A stretch of DNA of 64,000 bases. Source: Sulfuracidifex metallicus DSM 6482 = JCM 9184. Its GTDB lineage: Archaea; Thermoproteota; Thermoprotei_A; Sulfolobales; Sulfolobaceae. Location of the stretch: contig CP135238.1 of the NCBI GenBank assembly GCA_032834875.1, positions 1,308,011 to 1,372,010 on the forward strand. The letters run 5' to 3'. Below are positions 45,367-53,742 of the stretch, one piece after another. The notes beneath the pieces are model-generated. The model made no database searches and was not told the DNA's origin. It was given only the letters and a program-made list of their open reading frames with translations. Each line of letters opens with the position of its first letter. Positions within the stretch are counted from its first letter, which is position 1. A program made the translations under genes and the position numbers.

Positions 45367-46068
45367 ATGAAAGTTCTCTTCCTAGGTACAGGCTCAGGAT
45401 CATCGAGAAATACGTACAGATTTAAGGCTGGGATCTACGTTGAAAGTGAAGGAAAACTATTCCTAGATATGGGTCCCGGATCCAACCTTAGAATAGATGA
45501 TTACCATGTTGACGCCGACACTGTTTTCTTCACCCATCTTCACATAGATCACATTGACGGCGTCTTCGACTACATGGTTTCCAGAAAGGTTAGAGGTTTG
45601 AACGATCTTACAATTTTCTCTCCTCCTGGTTTCTCCAAAATTCTCAACTCATATATGGAAACTGGAAACCAAATATCTGCAAACGTAAAGGAAAGCAAGC
45701 TTCCAAAGGGAAAGGTGGACGATCTAGAGGTTTATAGCGTTAAAGCTTGTCACTCAATTTATGCAGTCTCTTATGTAATAACTGACGGTAAAAGAAAACT
45801 AATATATACAGGGGACACCGCAGAGCCCTGCGAGGAGTTATTGTCTGAGATACGAGAATCAGACGTTGTTATACATGAAGCGTCATGCGTAGAGGATTGC
45901 AAGAAGTTCGGTCACACCTCAGTTAAGGAACTCATAAGTATGTTCGGTGATCAAAGCAAAAAGAGGATTATTCTCACACATATACCTACTCACATAGAGG
46001 ACGAGATTTATAACGCAGTAGGTAAGAAGTTCACTATAGCCAGGGACGGTACTACTTTTGAAATCTAA
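45367..46068 (+). CDS. metallo-beta-lactamase fold hydrolase, RNase Z-like
   Basis: The 233-aa protein shows the zinc motif HTHLHIDHIDG (HxHxDH, about residues 57-67), YTGDTAEP (Asp ligand, about 138-145), GHTSVKE and the final LTHIPTH. The arrangement matches the RNase Z/elaC group of MBL proteins. It is shorter than true tRNA 3' processing enzymes and lacks an obvious exosite arm, so it may instead be a small phosphodiesterase. It starts 3 bp after the mutarotase stop. Confidence 0.85.
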   Translation: MKVLFLGTGSGSSRNTYRFKAGIYVESEGKLFLDMGPGSNLRIDDYHVDADTVFFTHLHIDHIDGVFDYMVSRKVRGLNDLTIFSPPGFSKILNSYMETGNQISANVKESKLPKGKVDDLEVYSVKACHSIYAVSYVITDGKRKLIYTGDTAEPCEELLSEIRESDVVIHEASCVEDCKKFGHTSVKELISMFGDQSKKRIILTHIPTHIEDEIYNAVGKKFTIARDGTTFEI

Positions 46069-46245
46069 TTTCCTCTGAGGAGATTCATGTATATGACTCC
46101 TACCTATGTCTAAACCCTTGCTCTCGCTAATCATTTTGTATTTTTTCCTCTTTTTACCCGTATAAAACATAACTGGTGCTTAATCTCATAGTTTGTACAA
46201 ATTTCTCTTATAACATGTATGTTTTTCTTAATATTTTTGTCCTTT

Positions 46246-46656
46246 TCAGCAATTCAGCTTTTTTAGAATCTCCAATAAATTCCTTTTCTCAGCGTGAGAA
46301 AGATTTCCTATACACTCCAAAAGAACCACATTGAGTTTATTTTGGCAGCTCGACACAACTTCTTTTCCTTTATCGGTTATTTCTACGAAGGTTATTCTTC
46401 TATCGCTCGGATACCTTATTCTCTTAACAATGTCTTTCTCCTCTAACTTGGAGATGGATAACGTTATAGATGACTGAGTTGCGTTAATTTCCTTGGAGAT
46501 TTCAACCATGGTTTTTTTGCCATTCATAAGAGAGTTCAAAACCATAAAGTCGGTAATAGTTAAACCTTCAGGTAGCTCACTGGAGTTAAGCTTCCTCTTT
46601 ACTTGCATATAAAATAACGATAATTTAGATAATATTTCCCTTTCTATTGTCTCCAC
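46246..46656 (-). CDS. MarR-family transcriptional regulator
   Basis: The 136-aa protein has the MarR order: an N-terminal dimer helix, LTITDFMVLNSL, HTH TMVEISKEINATQSSITLSI, then the wing KRIRYPSDRRITFVEIT with the conserved DRR, and a C-terminal dimerisation helix. It is monocistronic. It is 145 bp downstream of nadA on the same strand, with no sign of coupling. Effector unknown. Confidence 0.85.
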   Translation of the reverse strand: METIEREILSKLSLFYMQVKRKLNSSELPEGLTITDFMVLNSLMNGKKTMVEISKEINATQSSITLSISKLEEKDIVKRIRYPSDRRITFVEITDKGKEVVSSCQNKLNVVLLECIGNLSHAEKRNLLEILKKLNC

Positions 46657-46801
46657 ATCATGACACTCTACATATTATATAAACTAATTCACATTAAAAA
46701 TTTTACTAATAACAACTATAGAATTACATTGAAGCTAAACTCAATATAATACGATTTGCGCTATAAAAACAAAAGTTAAAGCGAAAAGAGGAAGCACTTT
46801 T

Positions 46802-47743
46802 CTATTTTTCTAGTATTTTCATAGTGTTCTCGAAGGCTCTCTTAGCCCTTTCTGCTACTTCTGGGTCTACCTTAACTATGTGTTTGCCCTCCATTAGAGA
46901 ATCTCTGATTTTCCTTAACGTCACCATCGCCATGTAAGGACATCTTGCACAACTGCACGTCTCAGTTGTAACTAACGGGTAAAACTTCTTCTCAGGGACG
47001 TTAATCTGAAGGGCGTTTATCATTCCTATCTCTGTCGCAACTATGAATTCCTTTAAGGGGGATTTCCTAGCAAAATCTATCATCTGATTTGTAGAACCAA
47101 CGAAATCTGAAGCTTCAAGTATCTCTAACGGGGATTCTGGATGTGCCATGAGTAAAGCGCCTTGATATTTCTTCCTTGCTACGTCTACTAACTGTCTTGT
47201 GTAACTCGCATGTACTAAGCATCTTCCGTTAGGTGGAACTTTCACTATGTTTTTTCCGGTTTTCCTTTGGACGTAATTGGCTAGATTAGCGTCTGGCCCG
47301 AATAGAATTACATCGTCATCTAAACTACTGACCACCTTTACTGCAGTTGAAGAGGTTACAATGTAATCCGCCATGGCTTTTGCGGCGATGCTGGTATTTA
47401 TGTATAGTACAACAGGTGCCTTTGGGTACATTTTCTTGAATTCCTTCAATGTCTCAACGTCTAGAGAATCGGATAGAGTACAACCTGCATTAGGGTCAGG
47501 GGACAACACCAACTTCTCCGGATTTAACGCTGCAGCTTGCTCTGCCATGAAGTAAACGCCGGCGAAAACTATTATATCAGCGTTTGTCTTCATGGCCTTG
47601 ACTGCTAGGTCGTAGGAGTCCCCTGTAAAGTCAGAAACCAATTGTACTCCGTAATCCATGTAGTTATGGCCAAGTATTATTGCATTTTTTTCCTTTTTTA
47701 GTTGTTTTATTTCCTTGATGAATTCGATGCTCATTCCGAACAT
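46802..47743 (-). CDS. nadA: quinolinate synthase
   Basis: The 313-aa [4Fe-4S] enzyme condenses iminoaspartate with DHAP to quinolinate for NAD biosynthesis. Features are ILGHNY and AGVYFMAEQAAAL in the N-terminal domain. The three cluster cysteines are in DPNAGCTLSD, NGRCLVHASY and the CSCARCPY segment. HPESPLEILEASDFVGST is the typical third-domain motif. The start codon lies inside a 16-bp perfect palindrome (47736-47751), a likely operator. nadB and nadC are not in the window; nadE is at 63086. Confidence 0.96.
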   Translation of the reverse strand: MFGMSIEFIKEIKQLKKEKNAIILGHNYMDYGVQLVSDFTGDSYDLAVKAMKTNADIIVFAGVYFMAEQAAALNPEKLVLSPDPNAGCTLSDSLDVETLKEFKKMYPKAPVVLYINTSIAAKAMADYIVTSSTAVKVVSSLDDDVILFGPDANLANYVQRKTGKNIVKVPPNGRCLVHASYTRQLVDVARKKYQGALLMAHPESPLEILEASDFVGSTNQMIDFARKSPLKEFIVATEIGMINALQINVPEKKFYPLVTTETCSCARCPYMAMVTLRKIRDSLMEGKHIVKVDPEVAERAKRAFENTMKILEK

Positions 47744-47751
47744 ATGTTCGG
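47736..47751. promoter_or_regulatory. 16-bp perfect palindrome over the nadA start, candidate operator
   Basis: CCGAACATATGTTCGG reads identically on both strands and includes the nadA ATG (47741-47743). If nadA is leaderless, as the AT-rich upstream suggests, a protein bound here would block transcription start. This would suit repression of NAD synthesis. Confidence 0.55.
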
Positions 47752-47820
47752 TTTCTAGTATTAAAACTTTTAATTGGTAACAAAGGACTTTATAATTTAT
47801 GCAAATATAATAAATTATAT

Positions 47821-48941
47821 TTAAAATTTCCTATGGTAGAACATCAATAAGTATATAATAGACGAGATTATGCCGAAAGTTGATATTGCTCCCCACAGTT
47901 CTATAGGACGGTACAAGAAGCTTGTCATGAGCAGAGCAGAAATTGAGGAACCAGAAACCCTCCCCAGAGAAGTGGCCATACCGTAAATGCCAATTGTCCT
48001 TCCACGTGATTTATCATCTGAAAAGGAAGATGCTAGAGCTTGAGAAAGGGGAGCTACAATCATCTCGGCTAATGTAATGAAAACCATGTCAAGAGAAGCT
48101 TCAACGAAGTTAGAAACTAGACTGATAGAGAAATAAGATATTGCGTAAATCAACATACCATAAACTATGTCAAAAGGTCTTATCTTCCTTCCCACAATTT
48201 CCTGAAGTGTGGCTATCAGGAGACCGTTTATCATGAAAAGGATTCCCACTTGAAAGGTAGTGAACTTAACCACAGAAACGTAATAAGTTAAGTAGGAGAA
48301 ACCTAGCTGTCCCATTAACATAAACGTGAAAAAGGTAGGAAGCAGAAACTGCAGGAATTCCTTGCTCACATGAAGGGATAGCTCTATCTTTGTTTTGACG
48401 TCAGGAAGAGACCTCAACAAGAAGATTGGAAATATAGAAACCAATGAGGAGAGAAGCAGAAGAGCCTAAAACCTAGGATGGAAAATACGTAACCACCCAA
48501 GGTAGGTCCAAGAGCCCAACCTAGATTTATTCCAACCCTTAATCTTGAGAAAGCTCTTATGAGGGATGAGATGTCGTTCTTCTTTAGGTCTCCAACGATG
48601 GAGGTATTGGCTACATAATATCCGGAATTAAAGAAGCTTTGAGCTAAAACCCCAAGAGCTACGAACAAAGGGTTAGGAAACAAAAAGGCTAGAAACATGC
48701 TAATTGACGCAGAAACTGAAAACATAATCATTGTTTTAACTCTTCCAAAGAAGTCAGTGAAGAAACCCGAAACTATGTAAGCCAACACGCTCACTATGCC
48801 CTGAAGTAAATAGAACAAGGATACAAACTCAAGGGAGAAATGATAAACCGTCAAGAGGGCGAAACCTATGAAAGGCCATATGATGGAAGTTCCTAAAGAT
48901 CTGGCACTTCCTATTACTGCAAGTTTGTTTACGTCCTGCAC
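47821..48941 (-). pseudogene. MFS transporter broken by one frameshift
   Basis: Two frames make one 12-TM transporter. The first (48941-48414) includes the MFS loop GFFTDFFGRVKTM and helix GWALGPTLGGYVFSILGF, then goes out of frame. In the other frame the sequence continues ALLLLSSLVSIFPIFLLRSL to the end at 47821 (DDKSRGRTIGIYG loop). A single missing base near 48465 (AGGCT for AGGGCT) explains it. The rest is well preserved, so the loss is recent, or a sequencing error. It would otherwise be a multidrug/sugar-type transporter of about 373 aa. Confidence 0.85.
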
Positions 48942-49125
48942 TAATTAAAATGAAGGAGTATGCTTTTAAAGTGGACTAACAGCGCTCTTCCTTGAAAGAT
49001 CCAAATCTGATATTTTCACTTCTGTGATTCCATGAAGTCCAAAAAGAAGATTTTTATAAGCTAAACTATAAAGAATTTTTTCACCGTCTAACTAGGAGCC
49101 TAAAATTTAGCTATTTTTGATAGCT

Positions 49126-49476
49126 TTAGCTTCTCTTCCTTTCCCTTATGTAATTTATTGCCTCCTCAATGTCCTCCATAATTCTCACTAACATTCCATA
49201 AAGGAGTCTATCGTCTGTTTTATCTACGTCCTTGAAGACCAAGTTGTACAAGTCCTCCAATTCCTGAACCAGATAAGGGGGAAATATACCTTGTTTTCCA
49301 AATGACCATATTAAGTCTTCCACGTTTCCGCCTTGCCACGAAGCTTCCTTCAGAAAACACTGAAATAGACCCTTGACGCCATCCTTCACTTTATTTTTCA
49401 GATCTGAATTAGACGCGAAATCCTCCAGGCTGACCTTAGTGCCTTCCTCCACCATTCTATAGTAGTCCCAGAACAC
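49126..49476 (-). CDS. hypothetical protein, 116 aa, all-helical
   Basis: Predicted to be helical throughout. The arrangement (LEDLIWSFGKQGIFPPYLVQEL, then DVDKTDDRLLYGMLVRIMED) recalls HEPN/DUF86-type proteins, but the RNxxxH catalytic motif is absent. It could be an inactive HEPN relative or unrelated. The start may be the Met at residue 9. Divergent from the UPF0284 gene with 34 bp between. Confidence 0.55.
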   Translation of the reverse strand: MFWDYYRMVEEGTKVSLEDFASNSDLKNKVKDGVKGLFQCFLKEASWQGGNVEDLIWSFGKQGIFPPYLVQELEDLYNLVFKDVDKTDDRLLYGMLVRIMEDIEEAINYIRERKRS

Positions 49477-49510
49477 GAGATTTCATATATTTGATAGGTC
49501 ACAAATAGTT

Positions 49511-50512
49511 ATGCCTCAAGAAAGAGTGGCATTCATTCTAGTTATAGCTACAACCGACGTAAGTATGATACCTGGCACTACGATAGCGGGAGCGACGCCT
49601 GAGCTTACTATGTATACTCCAGCAGCTGACGCAGAGTTTCTAATTAACGGAAAATGTGACGTAATAAAGGGAGTTCCCATAACACCAGATGGAATTCCTA
49701 GCCCCGCAATTATATCTAGGGCGTCTTTGAACCTGACCGGGATACCTACCTTCGTTGTGAACGCTGGAGCTAAAGTACGTCCTTTAGCAATTCCCTTCTT
49801 CGAGGTAGGTGGAGAGCCTGGAAAAGACATCAGAAGCGGTGCACTGGAAATGAACGTCATGGAAAGGATATTGAACAATTCTATGAGACTTGGGGAACAG
49901 CTTTCAAGGGGATTCGACAGAGTAATAATAGGAGAGTCCATACCAGCTGGAACTACCACCGCCATGAGCACGTTAGTTGCATTAGGGTACAATGCGTTTG
50001 GAAAAGTTAGCTCTGCATCTCCCGATAATCCCATGGAGCTAAAGGAGAAAATAGTCAGAGAAGCACTGAGTAAAGTAAGCGATGAAGAAGACAAAATAGC
50101 TAGATTATCTGACCCTATGATTATATCTGCGTCTGGGATAGCTCAAGGTTTCCAGGGGAAGATTGTACTTGCAGGTGGAACACAAATGACTGCGGTTGCT
50201 GCCCTGACAAAGAAGCTAGCACCGATGAAGCTAAAGGATATGGAGATATGGACTACTAAATGGATAGTTTCAGATAAGAGTTCTGACATATTGGGACTAG
50301 CGTCGCAGATAGGAGTTAAGGTAGAATATTCCCCTCTGGATTTTTCTAAGTCCAAATTTGAAGGTTTAAGGGTCTACGAGAAGGGTTACGTAAAAGAAGG
50401 GGTAGGTGCAGGGGGTCTATCCTTATTCGCAATAAAGATGGGTTTCACCACAGAAAACATATTGAAGGAAGTTGAAAAGGTGTATGAAGAAGCCAAAAAC
50501 GAAAAGATTTAA
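49511..50512 (+). CDS. CobT-like UPF0284 family protein
   Basis: This 333-aa protein matches the archaeal family related to nicotinate-nucleotide:DMB phosphoribosyltransferase. Features are TDVSMIPGTTIAGATPELT, FVVNAGAKVRP, the CobT-like GESIPAGTTTAMSTL (about 140-154) and VLAGGTQMTAVAAL (about 217-230). CobT activates the lower ligand of cobamides; the archaeal branch may use another base. It is monocistronic or leads the epimerase gene 37 bp downstream. Confidence 0.88.
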   Translation: MPQERVAFILVIATTDVSMIPGTTIAGATPELTMYTPAADAEFLINGKCDVIKGVPITPDGIPSPAIISRASLNLTGIPTFVVNAGAKVRPLAIPFFEVGGEPGKDIRSGALEMNVMERILNNSMRLGEQLSRGFDRVIIGESIPAGTTTAMSTLVALGYNAFGKVSSASPDNPMELKEKIVREALSKVSDEEDKIARLSDPMIISASGIAQGFQGKIVLAGGTQMTAVAALTKKLAPMKLKDMEIWTTKWIVSDKSSDILGLASQIGVKVEYSPLDFSKSKFEGLRVYEKGYVKEGVGAGGLSLFAIKMGFTTENILKEVEKVYEEAKNEKI

Positions 50513-50549
50513 CCCAACATCACCTAAATTTATGGAGGTAATGCTCTAA

Positions 50550-51314
50550 GTGAGGATAGGAGTTACTGATCAAGGAGAAATCTCTAAGGAACTCGTAAAG
50601 GTATTCAAGGACCAGGAAGTGGTTTATGTGCCTAACCCGGCTTCAGTTATTAGGGAAAAACCTGAGGTAATAGTACACACGGCAGAAATTCCCTTTTGGG
50701 AAAGCAATTCCGACCCTCCAAAGGCTTGGAGTACAAACACTTGGATGGCGATAAACATAGCAAGGGCAGGAAGCAAGATAGGTGCTGTTAACGTTTATCC
50801 TTCCACGTTTATGGTCTATAATGGAAAGAAAGGATATTACCTAGAACATAACACTCCGCATCCTCTTAATTATTATGGTCTAAGCAAACTTGCTGCTGAG
50901 ACGGGAATTGCGTCATTAGGCAACTATCTAATAATGAGAGTAGGTGCGCTGTATTCCCTCTCCTATGAGGGAATCCTGAAGTCATTCATTAAGGCTTCAT
51001 TCCTAGGTAGGAGAATAAGGTGCCCTAGCGAAATGTTCATCTCTCCAATTAGCATCTATACCTTTGCTATTATTTTAGAAAAACTAATCAAAAATGGAAT
51101 AAAAGGCTTCATAAACGTATCAGGACCTAGAACGTCAATGTTGGACTTTTGCACTAAGATATCAAACTTATTTGGTAATGACGTTGAGGAAATTAAAATG
51201 CCCTATATAGACTTGTCTTTAGATGACTGGCTTCTAAGAGCCTTAGGTATAAGAATAGACGGCAGAGAAGACTTCTTGAGACTATTTGAGAGGAAGGCAG
51301 TAGGCGAAGCTTGA
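50550..51314 (+). CDS. NAD-dependent epimerase/RmlD-like short-chain reductase
   Basis: The 254-aa protein resembles dTDP-4-dehydrorhamnose reductase/extended SDR proteins: VIVHTAE, VYPSTFMVYNGKKGYYLEHN (the Ser/Thr position), then YYGLSKLAAE (YxxxK, about 107-116), then RVGALYS and SPISIYTFA. The N-terminal glycine motif is atypical (GVTDQGEIS), so nucleotide binding may be weak or different. The GTG start follows an in-frame stop 3 bases upstream. Relatives also act as MAT2-beta-like regulators. Confidence 0.75.
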   Translation: MRIGVTDQGEISKELVKVFKDQEVVYVPNPASVIREKPEVIVHTAEIPFWESNSDPPKAWSTNTWMAINIARAGSKIGAVNVYPSTFMVYNGKKGYYLEHNTPHPLNYYGLSKLAAETGIASLGNYLIMRVGALYSLSYEGILKSFIKASFLGRRIRCPSEMFISPISIYTFAIILEKLIKNGIKGFINVSGPRTSMLDFCTKISNLFGNDVEEIKMPYIDLSLDDWLLRALGIRIDGREDFLRLFERKAVGEA

Positions 51315-51368
51315 TAGTGGAAAACGGAATATATAGAGGAATTACATCTAATTAATAGAGTGAAATAA

Positions 51369-52040
51369 TTGATAGATACGGTTCTAGTTGACATGGGAGA
51401 AACACTAGTTTCTTTCAAGCCAAAGTATCATCAAAATGTAGCAATTCTACTTAAGGAGTTTGGATATGACGTGGAGGAAAGGAAGGTTTTCAGAGCAGTA
51501 TACAAAGTTCTTGGCAACCATCACTACCCACATCCCCAAATTTGGGGGCTTTCACAGCCGGACTTCAGGGACATCTTCTTGGAACTTGGCTTGTATCCAG
51601 AACCTAACATAGTGGAAAAGCTGAATAGTTCCCAACTTCTATCTAGCCAATGGGAACTATTTGACGATTCGATTTACTTCTTAAGCAACCTAAAGGAAAT
51701 GGGCAAAAAGTTAGTTCTTGTCACCAACTCAACTGACAGCGTATTCAGGATAATTAAAGAAACTGAAATTGAAGGATACTTCGATGCAATAGCTTCGTCT
51801 TACGAACTTGGAGTAATGAAACCTCATCCTAAAATATTCAACCATGCTATGGAAAAAGTAAGAGGAAAGAAAGGAGTTCATGTAGGAGATATATATGAAA
51901 TAGACTACGTAGGAGCTAAGAGAGCCTATTTAAGTCCTATCCTGCTTGACAGGGACGGATTCTACAGTGACCTTTTATGTAACAAAGCAAGAGACCTTAA
52001 GGAAGCTCTACAAATAATTGAAAGAATGGACCAGAGCTAA
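51369..52040 (+). CDS. HAD-superfamily hydrolase, 223 aa
   Basis: Motif I is VDMGETL (D8; Gly replaces the second Asp of DxD), motif II VTNST, motif III K(158 region) in GVMKPHPKIF and motif IV GDIYEIDYVGA. This is the HAD IA (haloacid dehalogenase/PGP-like) layout with a helical cap (about 15-90). Loss of the second Asp of motif I occurs in several HAD branches and may change chemistry. TTG start; the GTG 9 bases earlier runs into TAA. The substrate is probably a small phosphorylated metabolite. Confidence 0.85.
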   Translation: MIDTVLVDMGETLVSFKPKYHQNVAILLKEFGYDVEERKVFRAVYKVLGNHHYPHPQIWGLSQPDFRDIFLELGLYPEPNIVEKLNSSQLLSSQWELFDDSIYFLSNLKEMGKKLVLVTNSTDSVFRIIKETEIEGYFDAIASSYELGVMKPHPKIFNHAMEKVRGKKGVHVGDIYEIDYVGAKRAYLSPILLDRDGFYSDLLCNKARDLKEALQIIERMDQS

Positions 52041-52067
52041 TTCCACATGTACCTATTCAAAGAAGAG

Positions 52068-52760
52068 CTAGTTGGTCTTTTTCGTTAACTTGCCTGAATC
52101 TATCAAGTCTAAGAGTTCCAGAATCCCTTCTCCGTCCTCATGCTTTAAGACAAGATCTGCTACTTCCTTTATCATGGGGACTGCATTACCAACGGCTACC
52201 TTAACGTCAACTACCTCCATCATTTTCAAGTCGTTCTCTCCGTCTCCTACCCCTATAGTTTTACCGTTAAACTTCAGGATTTCTTTAAGCTTCACTATCC
52301 CGCTTGCCTTGTTGATCCCTTTCGGTAATATCATGGCGTCGCCTCTGTTATACTCAACATCACATATCTCCCTAAGTTGAGACAGCTCTTGATCTGTAAA
52401 CCCTCTATTATTTACGTAAACTATTACCCTTCCTACAGAGAAATTTATTCCCATTTTCTCAAGCCTAGATGTAACTTCTTCCCTTATTTGGAACCAGGAC
52501 CTTGGGGCGTTAAGTATCTCCTCATCTCCTACAAAAATTAGAGTACCGTTCTCCAGAACCCAAGCTGTAGGTTTTAGCCCTTTAGCGAATATATCCATTA
52601 GCCTTTTCTCCCTTCCTGAGACAATGGCGAAATAGTTCCTCTCCACGAAGGACTGGATTCTACGTTTAACTTCCTCACTCACGAAGAACCCATCTTTCTC
52701 ATGTGCTAAGGTTCTATCGTAATCGGAGACCACCAAGACCTTACCTGAGGTTATAGCCAT
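52068..52760 (-). CDS. phosphoglycolate phosphatase-like HAD hydrolase (Cof/SPP type)
   Basis: The 230-aa protein has motif I SDYDRTLAH, motif II IVSGREKRL, Lys in MILPKGINKASG and motif IV GVGDGENDLKMM, with a type IIB cap between. Archaeal phosphoglycolate phosphatases and sucrose-phosphate-phosphatase-like proteins share this form. Its start overlaps the end of the endonuclease IV gene by 20 bp, so the two are co-transcribed; it may remove phosphoglycolate left by DNA end cleaning, which is inference. Confidence 0.88.
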   Translation of the reverse strand: MAITSGKVLVVSDYDRTLAHEKDGFFVSEEVKRRIQSFVERNYFAIVSGREKRLMDIFAKGLKPTAWVLENGTLIFVGDEEILNAPRSWFQIREEVTSRLEKMGINFSVGRVIVYVNNRGFTDQELSQLREICDVEYNRGDAMILPKGINKASGIVKLKEILKFNGKTIGVGDGENDLKMMEVVDVKVAVGNAVPMIKEVADLVLKHEDGEGILELLDLIDSGKLTKKTN

Positions 52761-53574
52761 ACTTTTCTAGTACAGCTTTCATTTTTAAGGCATCGCGCTC
52801 AAGTTCAGGGCTTTCACATATCAAAGTTATTGAAATCCTATCGTCTTTAACAAGGGTTTCTGCCAATTGATCGAACGGAGGAGCATTCGCTTCAATTGGG
52901 ACATGAACGTCTACGTACTTGCCCTTGTTGAGCTTCAGCGATTCGAAGTGGGAATTGATGTGAACTAAACCTAATTCCTTAACTAAAGTATCGATAATTT
53001 GTTTGTAGTCTATTTTACCTCCCTGCCTTGCAAAAGTGTGAGCCCAATCAATGTAAGGTATTACACCTTTTACCTCCTTTGAGAGACCAATGACCTCGTC
53101 TAAAGTACCTAAGGCAGTATCCTTTGCCATAGTTTCTATTCCGAACTTGACGTCGTGTATGCCGTTCTCTCTAGCCTTGTCTATTACCTCTCCAATTTCA
53201 GCCTTCACCATTTCATAGCATTCCTCTGGTTTCAGCTTTCCGTAAAATGCCGCATGTATCGCAATGGCATCGGCTCCCATAGCTTCAGCCCTATCCGCGG
53301 TGTCTAGTATTCTCTGCTTGGAAGCCTCCACTTTCTCTTTCTCCGATGAACATAAGTTAATGAAATAAGGGGCATGTACAGACAACCTAACTCCTAACTC
53401 CTTCGCTATTCTACCAGTCTCCTGTGCAGTTTCCCTTTTCATCCTGACCCCCTGAACGAATTCCACCTCCATGGCGTTCAAGGAAAGGTCTCTTATTGCC
53501 TTAACTCCGTCTATAGTAGTCCCCTTCTTAGCTGAGAAGGGAACTCCTGCAGTTCCGAGGAAAATCTTAGCCAT
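52741..53574 (-). CDS. nfo: endonuclease IV-like AP endonuclease (TIM barrel)
   Basis: The 277-aa protein shows the AP endonuclease 2 pattern: IFLGTAGVP, LSVHAPYFINL (His ligand), AIAIHAAFYG (His), FGIETMAK (Glu), YIDWAHTFARQGG (Asp/His), VHINSHF and ITLICESPEL (Glu). It should cleave at abasic sites with three Zn ions during base-excision repair. It is first of a two-gene unit with the HAD phosphatase. A uracil-DNA glycosylase for the same pathway is 7 kb away. Confidence 0.93.
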   Translation of the reverse strand: MAKIFLGTAGVPFSAKKGTTIDGVKAIRDLSLNAMEVEFVQGVRMKRETAQETGRIAKELGVRLSVHAPYFINLCSSEKEKVEASKQRILDTADRAEAMGADAIAIHAAFYGKLKPEECYEMVKAEIGEVIDKARENGIHDVKFGIETMAKDTALGTLDEVIGLSKEVKGVIPYIDWAHTFARQGGKIDYKQIIDTLVKELGLVHINSHFESLKLNKGKYVDVHVPIEANAPPFDQLAETLVKDDRISITLICESPELERDALKMKAVLEKYGYNLR

Positions 53575-53742
53575 AGCTTAGTCTCTAGTGTAAAGAGATT
53601 AAATTGTTGACAACTGAAGAAAGGCGTTACGAAGTATTCACTTTTTCTCTTATCCTATTGATGAAAGTAGTTGTAAATCTTTGAATTAAGACGAATATTA
53701 AAAAACAAGAAGAGAGGAAAAAGGTTAAAAAGTGAAATCATT

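Noticed and set aside
49126-49476. HepT-like HEPN toxin
   Set aside because: Helical arrangement is similar, but the RNxxxH motif and a neighbouring nucleotidyltransferase are both missing.
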